This document shows positions 41,516-49,287 of a stretch of DNA of 56,607 nt, one piece after another (the first letter of the stretch is position 1; each line of letters starts with the position of its first letter). Origin of the DNA: an uncultured Prevotella sp. (GTDB lineage: Bacteria; Bacteroidota; Bacteroidia; Bacteroidales; Bacteroidaceae); assembly GCA_900546575.1 (NCBI GenBank), contig URDM01000007.1, forward strand, positions 1 to 56,607, in the 5' to 3' direction. Below the pieces are notes generated by a model. It made no database searches, was not told where the DNA came from, and saw nothing but the letters and a program-made list of their open reading frames with translations. The translations under genes and the position numbers were made by a program.

Positions 41516-44422
41516 TTATCGCTTGACCAGGAAGTCCATTACGGCCTTCATCACCTGTCGGCGTGCCGTCATATTGTTGATGCACTCGAAGGGGAAGCCC
41601 ATAACGAAGCACTTGTAGTCGCTACCGTCATAGGCTACCGCAGCACTCGAACCGTCGGCATACTGCATTGCGCAGAACGCCGACGAAGCGGCAGGATGCA
41701 TTACATCGACCGACGTTGCAGCATAGTGCATGGGGTTGAGATGGCGGATGATGTCGAATTTGATTCCCAGTCCGTTTATTACATTATTATTAATGGAGCG
41801 GTCGGCACGTTCGTAAGATGCCTTGACCACATTGGCAAGAAACTGTCGCTCGTCGGCACGCAACATATCGCTGCCCACATAAGCTCCGCTCACCATAATG
41901 CGTCCGCCACGACCCGTAAACGCCTCAAGTTGCTTGCGCAGTCTCGATGTGAAGGTCTTGTAGCGCACAAGCGAATGGCCGTCATCCTTCTGCAGTCCGA
42001 ACGCAATGTCCATAACGTCATAGTCTGTCGAGCGTACGAAATCGTTCTCCAGAGCTTCCACCGAGCAGCTCACAACATTGTAATCTCCCGATGTTGCAAT
42101 ATTTTCCACGTGACAAACCGATTCATTCTGCTGATTGCCCATCACAAACGAGCCTGCAAGTTCGTCGCCACAATATCCCAACGCTCCCGGGCCTTCGCTT
42201 CCTGCACGGCTACGGTCGAAGCATTGCTGACGACCGTTCCACCCTGCTGTGAGTCCGTATGAAACGCCAATATCGCTGTCCATATCGAAGCCCTGCTGTG
42301 TTTCATTGTCAACTACAGCCGGCCCAGAAAGGCGCTTGAATCCATTCACCACAAGAACGTTGCGTGCATGCGGAACCGATGAAAGTCTGGCAGCCAACGT
42401 CTCCGACGGGAAGCTCTCGCCTCCCCTATTCACAGCCGCTACGCGGAATCGGTAGACCACATCGGGCTGCACGTCAATCACATAAGAAGTGCCGTGCACC
42501 ATACGTCCGTTGTCAAAACCGCCTGCGCCTTTCGCCACATATATATTATAAGATGTGGGCACGGCTGTAGGCTCCTGCTCGTCCTTTACGGGAAGCCACG
42601 ACAGCCGCAACTGGCCGTTGCCTATATTCTCGATACGGAAATTGTCTACCGGCAGAGGCTGAACTATGCATGGACGAGAATGGTTGCTGCTGACGTAGCG
42701 CAATATGGTCTTGTAGAGCGAGCGTGCCATGGTGAACTTGAAGTTAGGGTCGAATCCACGCTTGAGGTCGGCAAAGTTCTGATGCGACATAGTCTCGACT
42801 ATTGCCGAAGGAACCTCCGGCCGACGAGTCTCGCTATAATTACGGTCCCACAGATAGCGGCGTGTCCACTTGCCATACTTGAACGTAAGGTCGCGGCGCA
42901 ATCCCTCGAGCAGCTGTTCGGCAAGGTCGTGCGAAGCCATGCGCGAAATGCCGCTATTGAGTCGTCCGTCGTTGAAGTTGGTGGTACATATTGCCAGCGA
43001 ACCTATTATAGAATCAGGCACCAATGTGTAGCCGGCATCACTATGCACAGCAAGCGAGAGTTCGATAGGAACCTTCTTGCCCTCGCGTGTCGGCACATAA
43101 ACCGAGCCTCCTGCAAGCCAGTTAGCCATATTCGAGCGTGAATTGATGTCGTCCGAATAGTCGTCCGTGCCGTTCTTTCCGCCATAAACACTATATGGAG
43201 CGCCCGACCATTGTACGTTGTAGCGGGCTCCTTCCAGACAGCGCGGCATTCCGCTCGTAACTCCATAGCGCTGCACATTGCCCATACCTCCGCCTATGCG
43301 CACGGCGTCGGTAGTTATCACGCCCTTCTGATCTGAAAGGTTTGTTATGATGACACGGTTGTCGATACTGCTGCCACCATCAAAATCGAACGTTCCAAGA
43401 TAGACCCATGTGCCTCCGCCCATCTGCTGATTGACACGAAACAGAGTGCGCTGGCCCTTATGACATACTATATACTGCACGTCAGACACGCTATTGGGCA
43501 GAGTCTGATAGCTCACATACACAGCATAACGGCCTGCCTGCGGAATCTGAGGCTGATAGGAAGCCCACGATTCATGACCCTTGCGCACGGTACGAACCTG
43601 ACGCACGGTGCCTTGAAGGAACGGGTTCTCGCCGTCACGATACACTCCATTGCGCACGGCAAAACCTTTTTCCTTGGCAGTCTGCCACTTCTCACGGCCG
43701 TCGTCTTCTACATATCCACGACCGTTGTCGTTGTCTACCAGCACTTCGTTCTTCTGCCAGTCGCGCTCGCGTGGAGTATAAACCACAGCTCCGGCACGCT
43801 CAAGCATCGGAATGAGATAAGGTACAACAATGGTCTGAGTGAAAAGATCTTCGGTAGTGCCAAACAGATTTGGGCGCTGCCAACGCCAGCGTGACTTCTT
43901 CGTATCATAATATATTCCGTGCGAAGCCCACAAAGAGATGTGCCTGTCGAACAATCCGTGCGAGATGAAGTAAGGACGCGACTCATCGTAAACCCATGGA
44001 GCACCGTCATATTCTATCTTGCCCCATGCCGATGGTACGCCAACATTTTCCACACGTGCACCAGCCACAAGCTGCTCAATGGGCAATCCTGCAGCCACAA
44101 TACTGAGCGAATACTTGTTGTAAGGTTTAGGCAGAGTCTTCGACAGACGCTTATAGTAGAACCTTACCGACTTATCTGTAAAATCCTGAGTTGCAAACGA
44201 CTGACTGATATAAACCTTCAACACACGGTTGCGTTCGTCCACACTAAAGTTCACAAGATAAGGCTGCGTATGGTAAGTGACATTCTTGGCACGGTTCTGC
44301 AAAACATAGTTTTTCAGAAGAGCACCCATTTTCTCGTTAGGCAGCGTCCTATTGCTGCCAGCCACAGACGGAACTGCAACCATTGTAAAGGCACAGAATA
44401 GTATGGATAGAACTCGCTTCAT
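41516..44422 (-). CDS. N-acetylmuramoyl-L-alanine amidase with golvesin-like insert, FN3
   Basis: The 968-residue protein has a signal peptide (1-21) and an amidase_3-type catalytic core that is split. H168 (WASHGIYYD) and E191 (TEDLFTQTIVV) come first, then a golvesin-C-terminal-like insert (about 265-380), then H460 (SLAVHSDAG) and E543 (AIVETMSHQNF). These would be the zinc ligands and catalytic Glu. A fibronectin type III domain (about 590-680) and a C-terminal domain of about 280 residues, like a glutamine amidotransferase fold, follow. Similar proteins are often misnamed xanthan lyase. It should cut peptide stems from glycan strands in the periplasm. The start at 44422 gives the export signal; starts at 44452 and 44539 run into repeats. 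Confidence 0.85.
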   Translation of the reverse strand: MKRVLSILFCAFTMVAVPSVAGSNRTLPNEKMGALLKNYVLQNRAKNVTYHTQPYLVNFSVDERNRVLKVYISQSFATQDFTDKSVRFYYKRLSKTLPKPYNKYSLSIVAAGLPIEQLVAGARVENVGVPSAWGKIEYDGAPWVYDESRPYFISHGLFDRHISLWASHGIYYDTKKSRWRWQRPNLFGTTEDLFTQTIVVPYLIPMLERAGAVVYTPRERDWQKNEVLVDNDNGRGYVEDDGREKWQTAKEKGFAVRNGVYRDGENPFLQGTVRQVRTVRKGHESWASYQPQIPQAGRYAVYVSYQTLPNSVSDVQYIVCHKGQRTLFRVNQQMGGGTWVYLGTFDFDGGSSIDNRVIITNLSDQKGVITTDAVRIGGGMGNVQRYGVTSGMPRCLEGARYNVQWSGAPYSVYGGKNGTDDYSDDINSRSNMANWLAGGSVYVPTREGKKVPIELSLAVHSDAGYTLVPDSIIGSLAICTTNFNDGRLNSGISRMASHDLAEQLLEGLRRDLTFKYGKWTRRYLWDRNYSETRRPEVPSAIVETMSHQNFADLKRGFDPNFKFTMARSLYKTILRYVSSNHSRPCIVQPLPVDNFRIENIGNGQLRLSWLPVKDEQEPTAVPTSYNIYVAKGAGGFDNGRMVHGTSYVIDVQPDVVYRFRVAAVNRGGESFPSETLAARLSSVPHARNVLVVNGFKRLSGPAVVDNETQQGFDMDSDIGVSYGLTAGWNGRQQCFDRSRAGSEGPGALGYCGDELAGSFVMGNQQNESVCHVENIATSGDYNVVSCSVEALENDFVRSTDYDVMDIAFGLQKDDGHSLVRYKTFTSRLRKQLEAFTGRGGRIMVSGAYVGSDMLRADERQFLANVVKASYERADRSINNNVINGLGIKFDIIRHLNPMHYAATSVDVMHPAASSAFCAMQYADGSSAAVAYDGSDYKCFVMGFPFECINNMTARRQVMKAVMDFLVKR

Positions 44423-44470
44423 TTTACGACTCTTATTATATGAATTTTCCATTGTTGTCGTTCGGCCCTT

Positions 44471-44580
44471 CAAAAGGGCTCCTTTCGACCTGCAAAAGGA
44501 CTCGTTTTGGCATCCAAAAGGACCCCTTTTACATTGCAAATGTAGTCCTTTTACAAAGCAAAAGGACTACATTCGGAATG
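44471..44580 (+). repeat. Five-unit array with exact 22-bp period
   Basis: CAAAAGG or CAAATGT starts at 44471, 44493, 44515, 44537 and 44559, exactly 22 bases apart, and CCTTTT-type words fall between at 44481, 44503, 44525 and 44547, also 22 apart. The motif and its complement therefore alternate about every 11 bases, that is, on one face of the helix. The array lies between the plsC end and the amidase start on the minus strand, in the place of the amidase leader. Confidence 0.9.
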
Positions 44581-44613
44581 CAGTATGCGAACATAGGTTC
44601 GTCACACCTATTA

Positions 44614-45174
44614 TTATATGTCACCTACGGTGAAGAGTTCGGGCTTCTTACCCTTGAAATCCTTGTAGTAGGTCTTTATCAATTTCATATCAGCCTCAAC
44701 ATCGCCTGTCGGCACAATCACGTGCTTGCACTCTATGAGTTTGCGCTCGAAGTCGAGTCCGTACAGCAGTATTGGGATGTTGGCCTTCAATGCTATGAAG
44801 TAGAAACCCTTCTTCCATTCGGGATTGAGCGAACGGGTTCCCTCAGGAGTGACACACAGGCGGAAGTGGGGAGTGTTGCGTGCAGTCTCGGCAAGAGCGT
44901 CGGTCATACTTGTATGCTTGCCACGATAGACGGGTATTCCGCCTATGCTACGGAAGAAAGCGCCCAAAGGCCAGAAGAACCATTCCTTCTTCATAAGGAA
45001 GTTGATCTTCAGGTTCTCGGCACGCGAGTAGAGCAGACCCATTATGAAGTCCCAGTTGCTCGTATGAGGTGCAAGACACAAGATATATTTTTCGGGAAAC
45101 TCCACACTTACCTCAGCACGCCAATGCATGCGCTTGTAGAGCACCGTTCTGCAAAAACGTTGCAATAAACTCAT
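44614..45174 (-). CDS. plsC: Lysophospholipid acyltransferase (PlsC type)
   Basis: The family transfers an acyl chain to 1-acyl-glycerol-3-phosphate or a related lipid. The HX4D motif is HTSNWD (H37, D42), and the phosphate-binding motif is TPEGTRS (residues 109-115). With 186 residues it is the short form. No long N-terminal membrane helix is evident, only hydrophobic patches (LLYSRAENLKINFLM). It lies between a small hypothetical gene (46-base gap) and the amidase gene, all in one direction. The precise substrate, glycerolipid or another, is uncertain, as such short members can acylate other lipids. Confidence 0.9.
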   Translation of the reverse strand: MSLLQRFCRTVLYKRMHWRAEVSVEFPEKYILCLAPHTSNWDFIMGLLYSRAENLKINFLMKKEWFFWPLGAFFRSIGGIPVYRGKHTSMTDALAETARNTPHFRLCVTPEGTRSLNPEWKKGFYFIALKANIPILLYGLDFERKLIECKHVIVPTGDVEADMKLIKTYYKDFKGKKPELFTVGDI

Positions 45175-45220
45175 TATTCCTTTATTTTCTTAACCAGATA
45201 TTAATGTCTAACAAGCCAAT

Positions 45221-45490
45221 TTACTCAAAGTTTGAAATCTGGTCGATGATTTCAGACACCTGCTTGTTGAACTTTGTGATAAGATCCTTGAAGAATTCAG
45301 AAGCCGACATTCCCGGCTCTACATGCGATACGCGGCGGATGTAGTCGTTGTGGATTACCAGAATAGAAGTAAGCAAGGCCTTAACGTTTTCTTCGTCAGC
45401 CTTTATTGAATAAGATGCAGCCACTACTTCTGAAAAAAGTTCGCTACATACGTAATTGATTTTTCGTTTTAAGATTCGTTTATTAGCCAT
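45221..45490 (-). CDS. Small conserved-looking helical protein
   Basis: The 89-residue product (MANKRILKRKINYVCSELF onwards) has a basic N-terminus and predicted helices, with one Cys, no membrane segment and no known motif. I start at 45490; the longer frame from 45553 would add a hydrophobic stretch that covers the promoter and is probably false. A consensus-like promoter lies just upstream (45523-45554). It heads the unit that continues with plsC, the amidase and ygiQ. The function is unknown. Confidence 0.75.
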   Translation of the reverse strand: MANKRILKRKINYVCSELFSEVVAASYSIKADEENVKALLTSILVIHNDYIRRVSHVEPGMSASEFFKDLITKFNKQVSEIIDQISNFE

Positions 45491-45522
45491 AATTCCTTTT
45501 ATGATTTTATATAATTTCTTGC

Positions 45523-45554
45523 CAAAGATAGAAAAAAAAAGAATACGCAACAAG
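45523..45554 (-). promoter_or_regulatory. Promoter of the plsC-amidase-ygiQ unit
   Basis: CTTG (45554-45551), 20 bases, TATCTTTG (45530-45523) on the minus strand, 32 bases before the ATG at 45490. Confidence 0.75.
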
Positions 45555-45600
45555 TAATATCAATAAAAAATGTAATCACTTAAAGTTTTCCGTCCAATAT

Positions 45601-45632
45601 TTTCAGTATGTCACAGAAAAAGCGTATTTTTG
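45601..45632 (+). promoter_or_regulatory. Promoter of pfp
   Basis: TTTC (45601-45604), 20 bases, TATTTTTG (45625-45632), one mismatch to the consensus. The leader to the ATG at 45699 would be about 60 bases. Confidence 0.75.
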
Positions 45633-45698
45633 CAGCACGAAATAATATAAAGGTAGATTTTATTTCAATAATACATACTTTTTAATTTTTAACATCAA

Positions 45699-47348
45699 AT
45701 GGAAATTAGTGCATTGCAGATTGCAAGAGCTGCTTATCAGCCCAAATTGCCCAAGGCTCTTCAGGGACCGGTGAAGGCCGTAGAAGGCGAGGCTACACAG
45801 TCAGTAGGTAACCAGGATGACATCAAGGCTTTGTTCCCTAACACATACGGAATGCCCGTCATCACATTCGAAGCTGGCGAGAAGAAGGAGCTTCCGGCTT
45901 TCAATGTTGGTGTAATTCTTTCAGGCGGCCAGGCTCCTGGCGGCCACAACGTTATTTCAGGTCTTTTCGACGGTGTAAAGTCACTCAACCCTGCTAACAA
46001 GCTCTATGGTTTCATCCTCGGCCCTGGCGGTCTGGTTGACCACAACTACATGGAGATTACTCCGGAGATTATGGACGCTTACCGCAACACTGGCGGTTTC
46101 GACATCATCGGCTCTGGCCGTACCAAGCTTGAGAAGGAAGAACAGTTTGAGAAGGGTATCGAGATTCTCCGCGAGCTCGGCATCAAGGCTCTCGTCATCA
46201 TCGGTGGCGACGACTCTAACACTAACGCTTGCGTGCTCGCTGAGTACTATGCTGCAAAGAAGTACGGCGTTCAGGTAATCGGTTGCCCGAAGACTATCGA
46301 CGGCGACTTGAAGAACGAACAGATCGAGACTTCATTCGGTTTCGACACAGCTTGCAAGACATACTCTGAGCTTATCGGTAACATCCAGCGCGACTGCAAC
46401 TCAGCCCGCAAGTACTGGCACTTCATCAAGCTCATGGGCCGTTCGGCTTCTCACATCGCTCTTGAGTGCGCTCTTCAGACACAGCCTAACGTTTGCCTCG
46501 TATCAGAGGAGGTTGAGGCTAAGGAGATGTCACTCGACGACGTTGTAACATATATCGCTAAGGTAGTAGCCGATCGTGCTGCCGATGGCAACAACTTCGG
46601 TACCGTGCTCATTCCTGAGGGTCTTATCGAGTTCATTCCAGCTATTAAGAAGCTCATCGCTGAGCTTAACGAGGTTCTTACCGATCCTGCTACTGGCGAG
46701 TCACGTGAGTTTGCCAACGCAGAGGAGCAGATTGATTTCGTCAAGAGCTCTATCGCTAAGGACAACCTTGCTATCCTCGAGTCGCTTCCTGAGGACGTTG
46801 CACGTCAGCTCTGCCTCGACCGCGACCCACACGGAAACGTTCAGGTTTCGCTCATTGAGACAGAGAAGCTCCTCTCACGTATGGTTGAGAAGAAGCTCGA
46901 AGCTTGGAAGGAAGAGGGCAAGTACAATGGCAACTTCTCTGCACAGCACCACTTCTTCGGCTATGAGGGACGTTGCGCTGCTCCGTCTAACTACGACGCT
47001 GACTACTGCTACTCACTTGGCTACAACGCTTCACGCCTTATCGCCAACGGCAAGACTGGCTACATGTCAGTAATCAAGAACACAACTGCTCCTGCAGCTG
47101 AGTGGATTGCAGGTGGTGTGCCTATCACAATGATGATGAACATCGAGCGTCGTAACGGTGCCAACAAGCCTGTTATCCGCAAGGCTCTTGTAGAGCTCGA
47201 CGGTGCTCCGTTCAAGTTCTTCGCTGCTCATCGTGAGGAGTGGGCCAAGAACGATTGCTACGTTTATCCGGGTCCGGTTCAGTACTGGGGTCCGTCTGAG
47301 GTTTGCGATCAGCCTACCAAGACTCTGAAGCTCGAGCAGGGCAAGTAA
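45699..47348 (+). CDS. pfp: Diphosphate-fructose-6-phosphate 1-phosphotransferase
   Basis: This phosphofructokinase uses pyrophosphate instead of ATP, so glycolysis is reversible at this step. The loop GGDDSNTN (near residue 169) has Asp where ATP enzymes have Gly, and PKTIDGDLKN has Lys where ATP enzymes have Gly; both changes mark PPi use. SGGQAPGGHNVISG (near residue 75) is the other nucleotide-site motif. Length 549 is that of the long PFP group. Its codon use is strongly biased, as for a highly expressed protein. It has its own promoter and terminator. Confidence 0.96.
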   Translation: MEISALQIARAAYQPKLPKALQGPVKAVEGEATQSVGNQDDIKALFPNTYGMPVITFEAGEKKELPAFNVGVILSGGQAPGGHNVISGLFDGVKSLNPANKLYGFILGPGGLVDHNYMEITPEIMDAYRNTGGFDIIGSGRTKLEKEEQFEKGIEILRELGIKALVIIGGDDSNTNACVLAEYYAAKKYGVQVIGCPKTIDGDLKNEQIETSFGFDTACKTYSELIGNIQRDCNSARKYWHFIKLMGRSASHIALECALQTQPNVCLVSEEVEAKEMSLDDVVTYIAKVVADRAADGNNFGTVLIPEGLIEFIPAIKKLIAELNEVLTDPATGESREFANAEEQIDFVKSSIAKDNLAILESLPEDVARQLCLDRDPHGNVQVSLIETEKLLSRMVEKKLEAWKEEGKYNGNFSAQHHFFGYEGRCAAPSNYDADYCYSLGYNASRLIANGKTGYMSVIKNTTAPAAEWIAGGVPITMMMNIERRNGANKPVIRKALVELDGAPFKFFAAHREEWAKNDCYVYPGPVQYWGPSEVCDQPTKTLKLEQGK

Positions 47349-47396
47349 TCAATTGCCTTATTATAACTCTATTAATGCAGAGTTAAAGACAATATG

Positions 47397-47436
47397 GAGA
47401 GCAGAGTGGTTTCAACCATTCTGCTCTCTCTGTTTA
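47397..47436 (+). terminator. Terminator of pfp
   Basis: GAGAGCAGAGTGG (47397-47409) pairs with CCATTCTGCTCTC (47416-47428), 12 of 13 plus a wobble, and is followed by TCTGTTT. The ATG at 47394 that would lengthen the next gene lies at the edge of this hairpin. Confidence 0.88.
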
Positions 47437-47471
47437 AGAACATTGCACACAAAGCGATTATATTAAAGACT

Positions 47472-48344
47472 ATGAGTGAACAGTATCACGCACGCAAAAC
47501 AAACAAAAGAAAGAAAACTACACGCAAGACTTCTGCCACAAAGAAGCAGTCGGTACTCAGCGCCCTGCTCGCACGCAATCCGCATGCAGCATGGTGGGTG
47601 GGCGGCATTGCCGTAGTGTGTCTGTACGTGTGGCTGTTCTACTCGTTTCTGGTCAGTCCTACCGGATTCAGATGGCGTGCACTGTTCGGTGACGCCAACT
47701 ATCCTGCCGGCTACGAAATACATGGTATTGACATCTCGCACTATCAGGGCGACATAGACTGGGAAAAACTGCGCGGAGCCAGCATCGAAGGATGTCCACT
47801 GCGCTTTATAATGATAAAATCTACAGAAGGCTCTACTCGCGTTGACGACAAATTCAAGGACAACTTCCGTCAGGCACGCGAATACGGATTCATACGTGGC
47901 GCCTATCACTTCTGGAGCAACAAGTCGTCGGCACGTTCGCAAGCCTACCACTTCCTTAATACCGTACGCCTTGAAGAGGGCGACCTGCCTCCAGTTCTTG
48001 ACGTGGAGCATAAGCCTGCCGACCGTTCGGTTGAGGATTTCCAAAACGACGTTCTTACATGGCTTCACATTGTTGAGGACAAATACCACGTGAAGCCTAT
48101 CATCTACACGTATTACAAATTCAAGGAGAAATACTTAAGCAAGCCCGTATTCGACGACTATCCTTACTGGATAGCCCATTACTATGTCGACAAGGTGGAA
48201 TACAAAGGAGCGTGGAAATTCTGGCAGCATACCGACGTAGGACGACTACCCGGAATAAAGAGCTATGTAGACTTCAACATCTACAACGGCTCGTTCTATG
48301 ATATGAAAAAACTTACCATAGGCAATCAAGACACCGTATGGTAA
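47472..48344 (+). CDS. GH25 lysozyme-like protein, membrane anchored
   Basis: A basic N-terminus (KTNKRKKTTRKTSATKK) and one membrane helix (about residues 42-60) put the catalytic part in the periplasm. The GH25 barrel begins HGIDISHYQGDIDW (D87) and has the catalytic pair in LDVEH (D177, E179). GH25 enzymes cut the MurNAc-GlcNAc bond of peptidoglycan. I start at 47472 because an earlier ATG at 47394 lies in the pfp terminator. Length 290. It stands alone between pfp and the convergent prmA. Confidence 0.92.
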   Translation: MSEQYHARKTNKRKKTTRKTSATKKQSVLSALLARNPHAAWWVGGIAVVCLYVWLFYSFLVSPTGFRWRALFGDANYPAGYEIHGIDISHYQGDIDWEKLRGASIEGCPLRFIMIKSTEGSTRVDDKFKDNFRQAREYGFIRGAYHFWSNKSSARSQAYHFLNTVRLEEGDLPPVLDVEHKPADRSVEDFQNDVLTWLHIVEDKYHVKPIIYTYYKFKEKYLSKPVFDDYPYWIAHYYVDKVEYKGAWKFWQHTDVGRLPGIKSYVDFNIYNGSFYDMKKLTIGNQDTVW

Positions 48345-48376
48345 GTTGAGACTGCTGGACTTTCGTCCATATAGAG

Positions 48377-48408
48377 TTGAACTTTCACCCTTTAAAGTGA
48401 AAGTTCAA
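48377..48408. terminator. Hairpin between convergent GH25 and prmA genes
   Basis: TTGAACTTTCAC (48377-48388) pairs perfectly with GTGAAAGTTCAA (48397-48408), loop 8 bases. One arm covers the last codons of prmA. The T-tail is poor on both sides, so its terminator role is likely but not certain. Confidence 0.6.
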
Positions 48409-49270
48409 ATAATGCACATGCCCACTCCTCTTCTTCTACAACATCCTTTAGCTGTAGCCCGTTGGCTGCTGCCGTTTCCTGAAGTATCGGAACATCTGTA
48501 GTGTAGAATCCGCTGAGGATAAGTTTTGTACCATTGCCACGCATCACACTTCTGAATGCCGACATGTCGTTGATAAGTATGTTGCGATTGATGTTGGCAA
48601 CTACGAGGTCGAACTTGTCTTGAACGCCCGACAATACAGAAGCGTCACCAAGCAACACATTCATATTCTTCACGCCATTAAGTTCGGCGTTGTGCTTGGC
48701 ATTTTCCGAACTCCATTCGTCAATGTCATAGCCTAACACTTTCTTGGCACCCATCTTAGAGGCTGCGATACCAAGAATGCCGGTTCCGCAACCGCAGTCA
48801 AGCACATCAATACCTGCCATATCCATATTCTGAAAACGACGCAATATCATGCGTGTGGTCTGATGAGTGCCCGTGCCGAAGGCATTGCGCGCCTCTATGA
48901 AGATGCGCATCACACCGTCGTTGCCTGCAAACATATTCATATCTGTGTGCTTGGCATCATATATAATAAGGTGGTCGCCTACGCCTATAGGTTCAAAGCC
49001 TTCGTCTTCCCAACCCTGGTTCCAGTCCTGGTCGGGCACTTCTTCTACATCATAAGTCACGGTTGCGCCCTCTGGCATATAGTCGGCAATGGCTTCGTCG
49101 AGCGCTTCCTTATTATACAAGGGACGCTGCACATAGCCCAGCAGTCCGCCGTCAGTATCCTCAAAAGCCTCAAATCCAGCCTCGCAGGCTGCTGCCGACA
49201 ACAATTCACGTGCAGGCTGCATAAGCTCTGCCTCACATTCTATCTTGAAATTAGCTACAAAATACTTCAT
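48392..49270 (-). CDS. prmA: Ribosomal protein L11 methyltransferase
   Basis: PrmA trimethylates lysines of ribosomal protein L11 with SAM. The SAM motif is DVLDCGCGTGILGIAASKMG (near residue 157-176), preceded by EARNAFGTGTHQTTRM and followed by NINRNILI, the family NxxxxxL motif. An N-terminal substrate-recognition domain of about 60 residues is present. Length 292. It starts 17 bases after the PBP gene and is probably in its operon; this link has no evident functional meaning. Confidence 0.95.
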   Translation of the reverse strand: MKYFVANFKIECEAELMQPARELLSAAACEAGFEAFEDTDGGLLGYVQRPLYNKEALDEAIADYMPEGATVTYDVEEVPDQDWNQGWEDEGFEPIGVGDHLIIYDAKHTDMNMFAGNDGVMRIFIEARNAFGTGTHQTTRMILRRFQNMDMAGIDVLDCGCGTGILGIAASKMGAKKVLGYDIDEWSSENAKHNAELNGVKNMNVLLGDASVLSGVQDKFDLVVANINRNILINDMSAFRSVMRGNGTKLILSGFYTTDVPILQETAAANGLQLKDVVEEEEWACALFELSL

Positions 49271-49287
49271 CTCTCCGTTCCTGTTAA

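Noticed and set aside
44422..44539. Amidase start at 44539 with 39 extra residues
   Set aside because: The extension translates the 22-bp repeat array and would bury the signal peptide; 44422 gives a normal export signal.
44471..44580. CRISPR-like or integron attachment array
   Set aside because: Units are contiguous and too short, with no cassette genes and no integrase.
47394..47471. Longer start for the GH25 lysozyme
   Set aside because: It would begin at the pfp terminator hairpin.
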